From assembly GCA_023428135.1 (NCBI GenBank), contig JAEYZG010000052.1:14497-78496 (forward strand): a stretch of 64,000 nucleotides of DNA. Direction: 5' to 3'. The notes under the pieces are model-generated. The model was not told the origin of the DNA. It did not search any database and was given only the letters and a program-made list of their open reading frames with translations. Positions 63,605 to 64,000 of this stretch are shown one piece after another (position 1 is the first letter of the stretch; each line of letters starts with the position of its first letter). The stretch comes from Bacteroidota bacterium. Its GTDB lineage: Bacteria; Bacteroidota; Bacteroidia; Cytophagales; Cytophagaceae. Position numbers and translations under genes: made by a program.

Positions 63605-64000
63605 CTTTTTATGTTGATTTTACTGAAGCTACACAGTGAAAATCATAAAGCTTTAATCACTTTAAGCTTTTATCTTTCAACTTTAAACCTCCTACTTTTT
63701 ATTTAATGTTGATTATTTCATAGAGACACAGAAACAACACAGAGGTACACAGAGAAAAATTATAAGCTTTTTAAGGATGCTCTTTATGTCTATCATTATA
63801 TTGTTCATGTAATTATTCACAGAGATGTACAGAGAATAATTACAATGTTTTCAAATTCCGCTTTAAGCTTTCAGCCATTACTGTCCGGTAAAAAATGAAA
63901 AGGCATAAAAAAGTGCTCCTATTATGCAGAATAGGGCACTTTTTTTTATTTAAAAAAAGAGGGGCTTATCCTGAAAAGACTATTTTAATTTGCCTACTTG
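63605..64000. repeat. Gene-free window end with short CACAGAG-type repeats and a terminator-like hairpin
   Basis: No gene is seen to the window edge. Short tandem-like units occur at about 63721-63755 (GAGACACAGAAACAACACAG, then AGGTACACAGAG) and again at 63819-63836 (CACAGAGATGTACAGAG). The second set is shorter. At 63907-63947 a hairpin with arms AGTGCTCCTATT / AATAGGGCACT (one bulge) is flanked by A and T runs and could end transcripts from either side. Confidence 0.55.

Overview
The window looks like chromosomal DNA of an AT-rich, polysaccharide-degrading Bacteroidota, most likely a Cytophagales member near Cytophaga or Sporocytophaga. This placement is an inference. It rests on seven secreted proteins with type IX secretion (T9SS) type A C-terminal sorting domains of the 'YPNP...G.Y.LK' kind, large multidomain glycoside hydrolases, giant RHS proteins with Bacteroidota-style helper genes, and the absence of SusC/SusD pairs beside the CAZymes.

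Layout. (1) 1-15351 is an RHS module on the + strand: a secreted carbohydrate-binding/YD-type protein cut by the window edge, a small exported protein, a 4168-residue RHS/YD-repeat giant holding about 900 residues of YCF48/BNR-type repeats, and a small cytosolic protein that looks like an immunity protein. (2) 15352-16050 is non-coding and full of short palindromic repeats. (3) 16051-20595 is a 1514-residue exported repeat protein without a T9SS tail. (4) 21001-21717 is a divergent DUF4476-type gene. (5) 21819-33378 is a tight 13-gene operon for a type II secretion/type IV pilus-like machine: major pseudopilin, prepilin peptidase, GspE, GspD, a PilM/PilN-GspL fusion, a PilO/GspM-like protein, a fibronectin-like lipoprotein, a PilP/GspC-like protein, a MORN protein, a GspK-like protein, two minor pseudopilins and GspF. 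(6) 33867-40505 is mixed: a T9SS adhesin/CBM protein, a phosphodiesterase, a truncated hemoglobin, an orphan ABC ATPase and a UMF1-type MFS transporter. (7) 40564-40638 is a tRNA-Val(GAC) with an unusual C33. (8) 40950-51641 is a plant cell wall (hemicellulose) cluster of GH43, GH43, CE1-type esterase and GH95, each carrying CBM6 and a T9SS tail. (9) 51642-55633 holds a decayed acetyltransferase copy, a beta-helix T9SS protein, an intact chloramphenicol-acetyltransferase-like gene and a tandem universal stress protein. (10) 55922-62213 holds a GH5 mannanase-type lipoprotein and a 1608-residue GH8 protein. (11) 62626-63552 is a phosphate-binding-like periplasmic protein.

How the genes may work together. 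Seven products are marked for the T9SS and most act on plant glycans. The same stretch also encodes a second, T2SS-like machine with its own peptidase, while two very large exported proteins (RHS and repeat protein) lack T9SS tails. A second secretion route for such proteins is a reasonable hypothesis but is not shown by the sequence. The strongest leads are the T2SS-like operon, whose pseudopilins all have Ala instead of Gly at -1 and which carries unusual accessory genes; the RHS tip with its adjacent candidate immunity gene; a 34-base element shared upstream of the GH43 and GH95 genes; and the GH8 protein in which DUF11-like domains appear split by large insertions.
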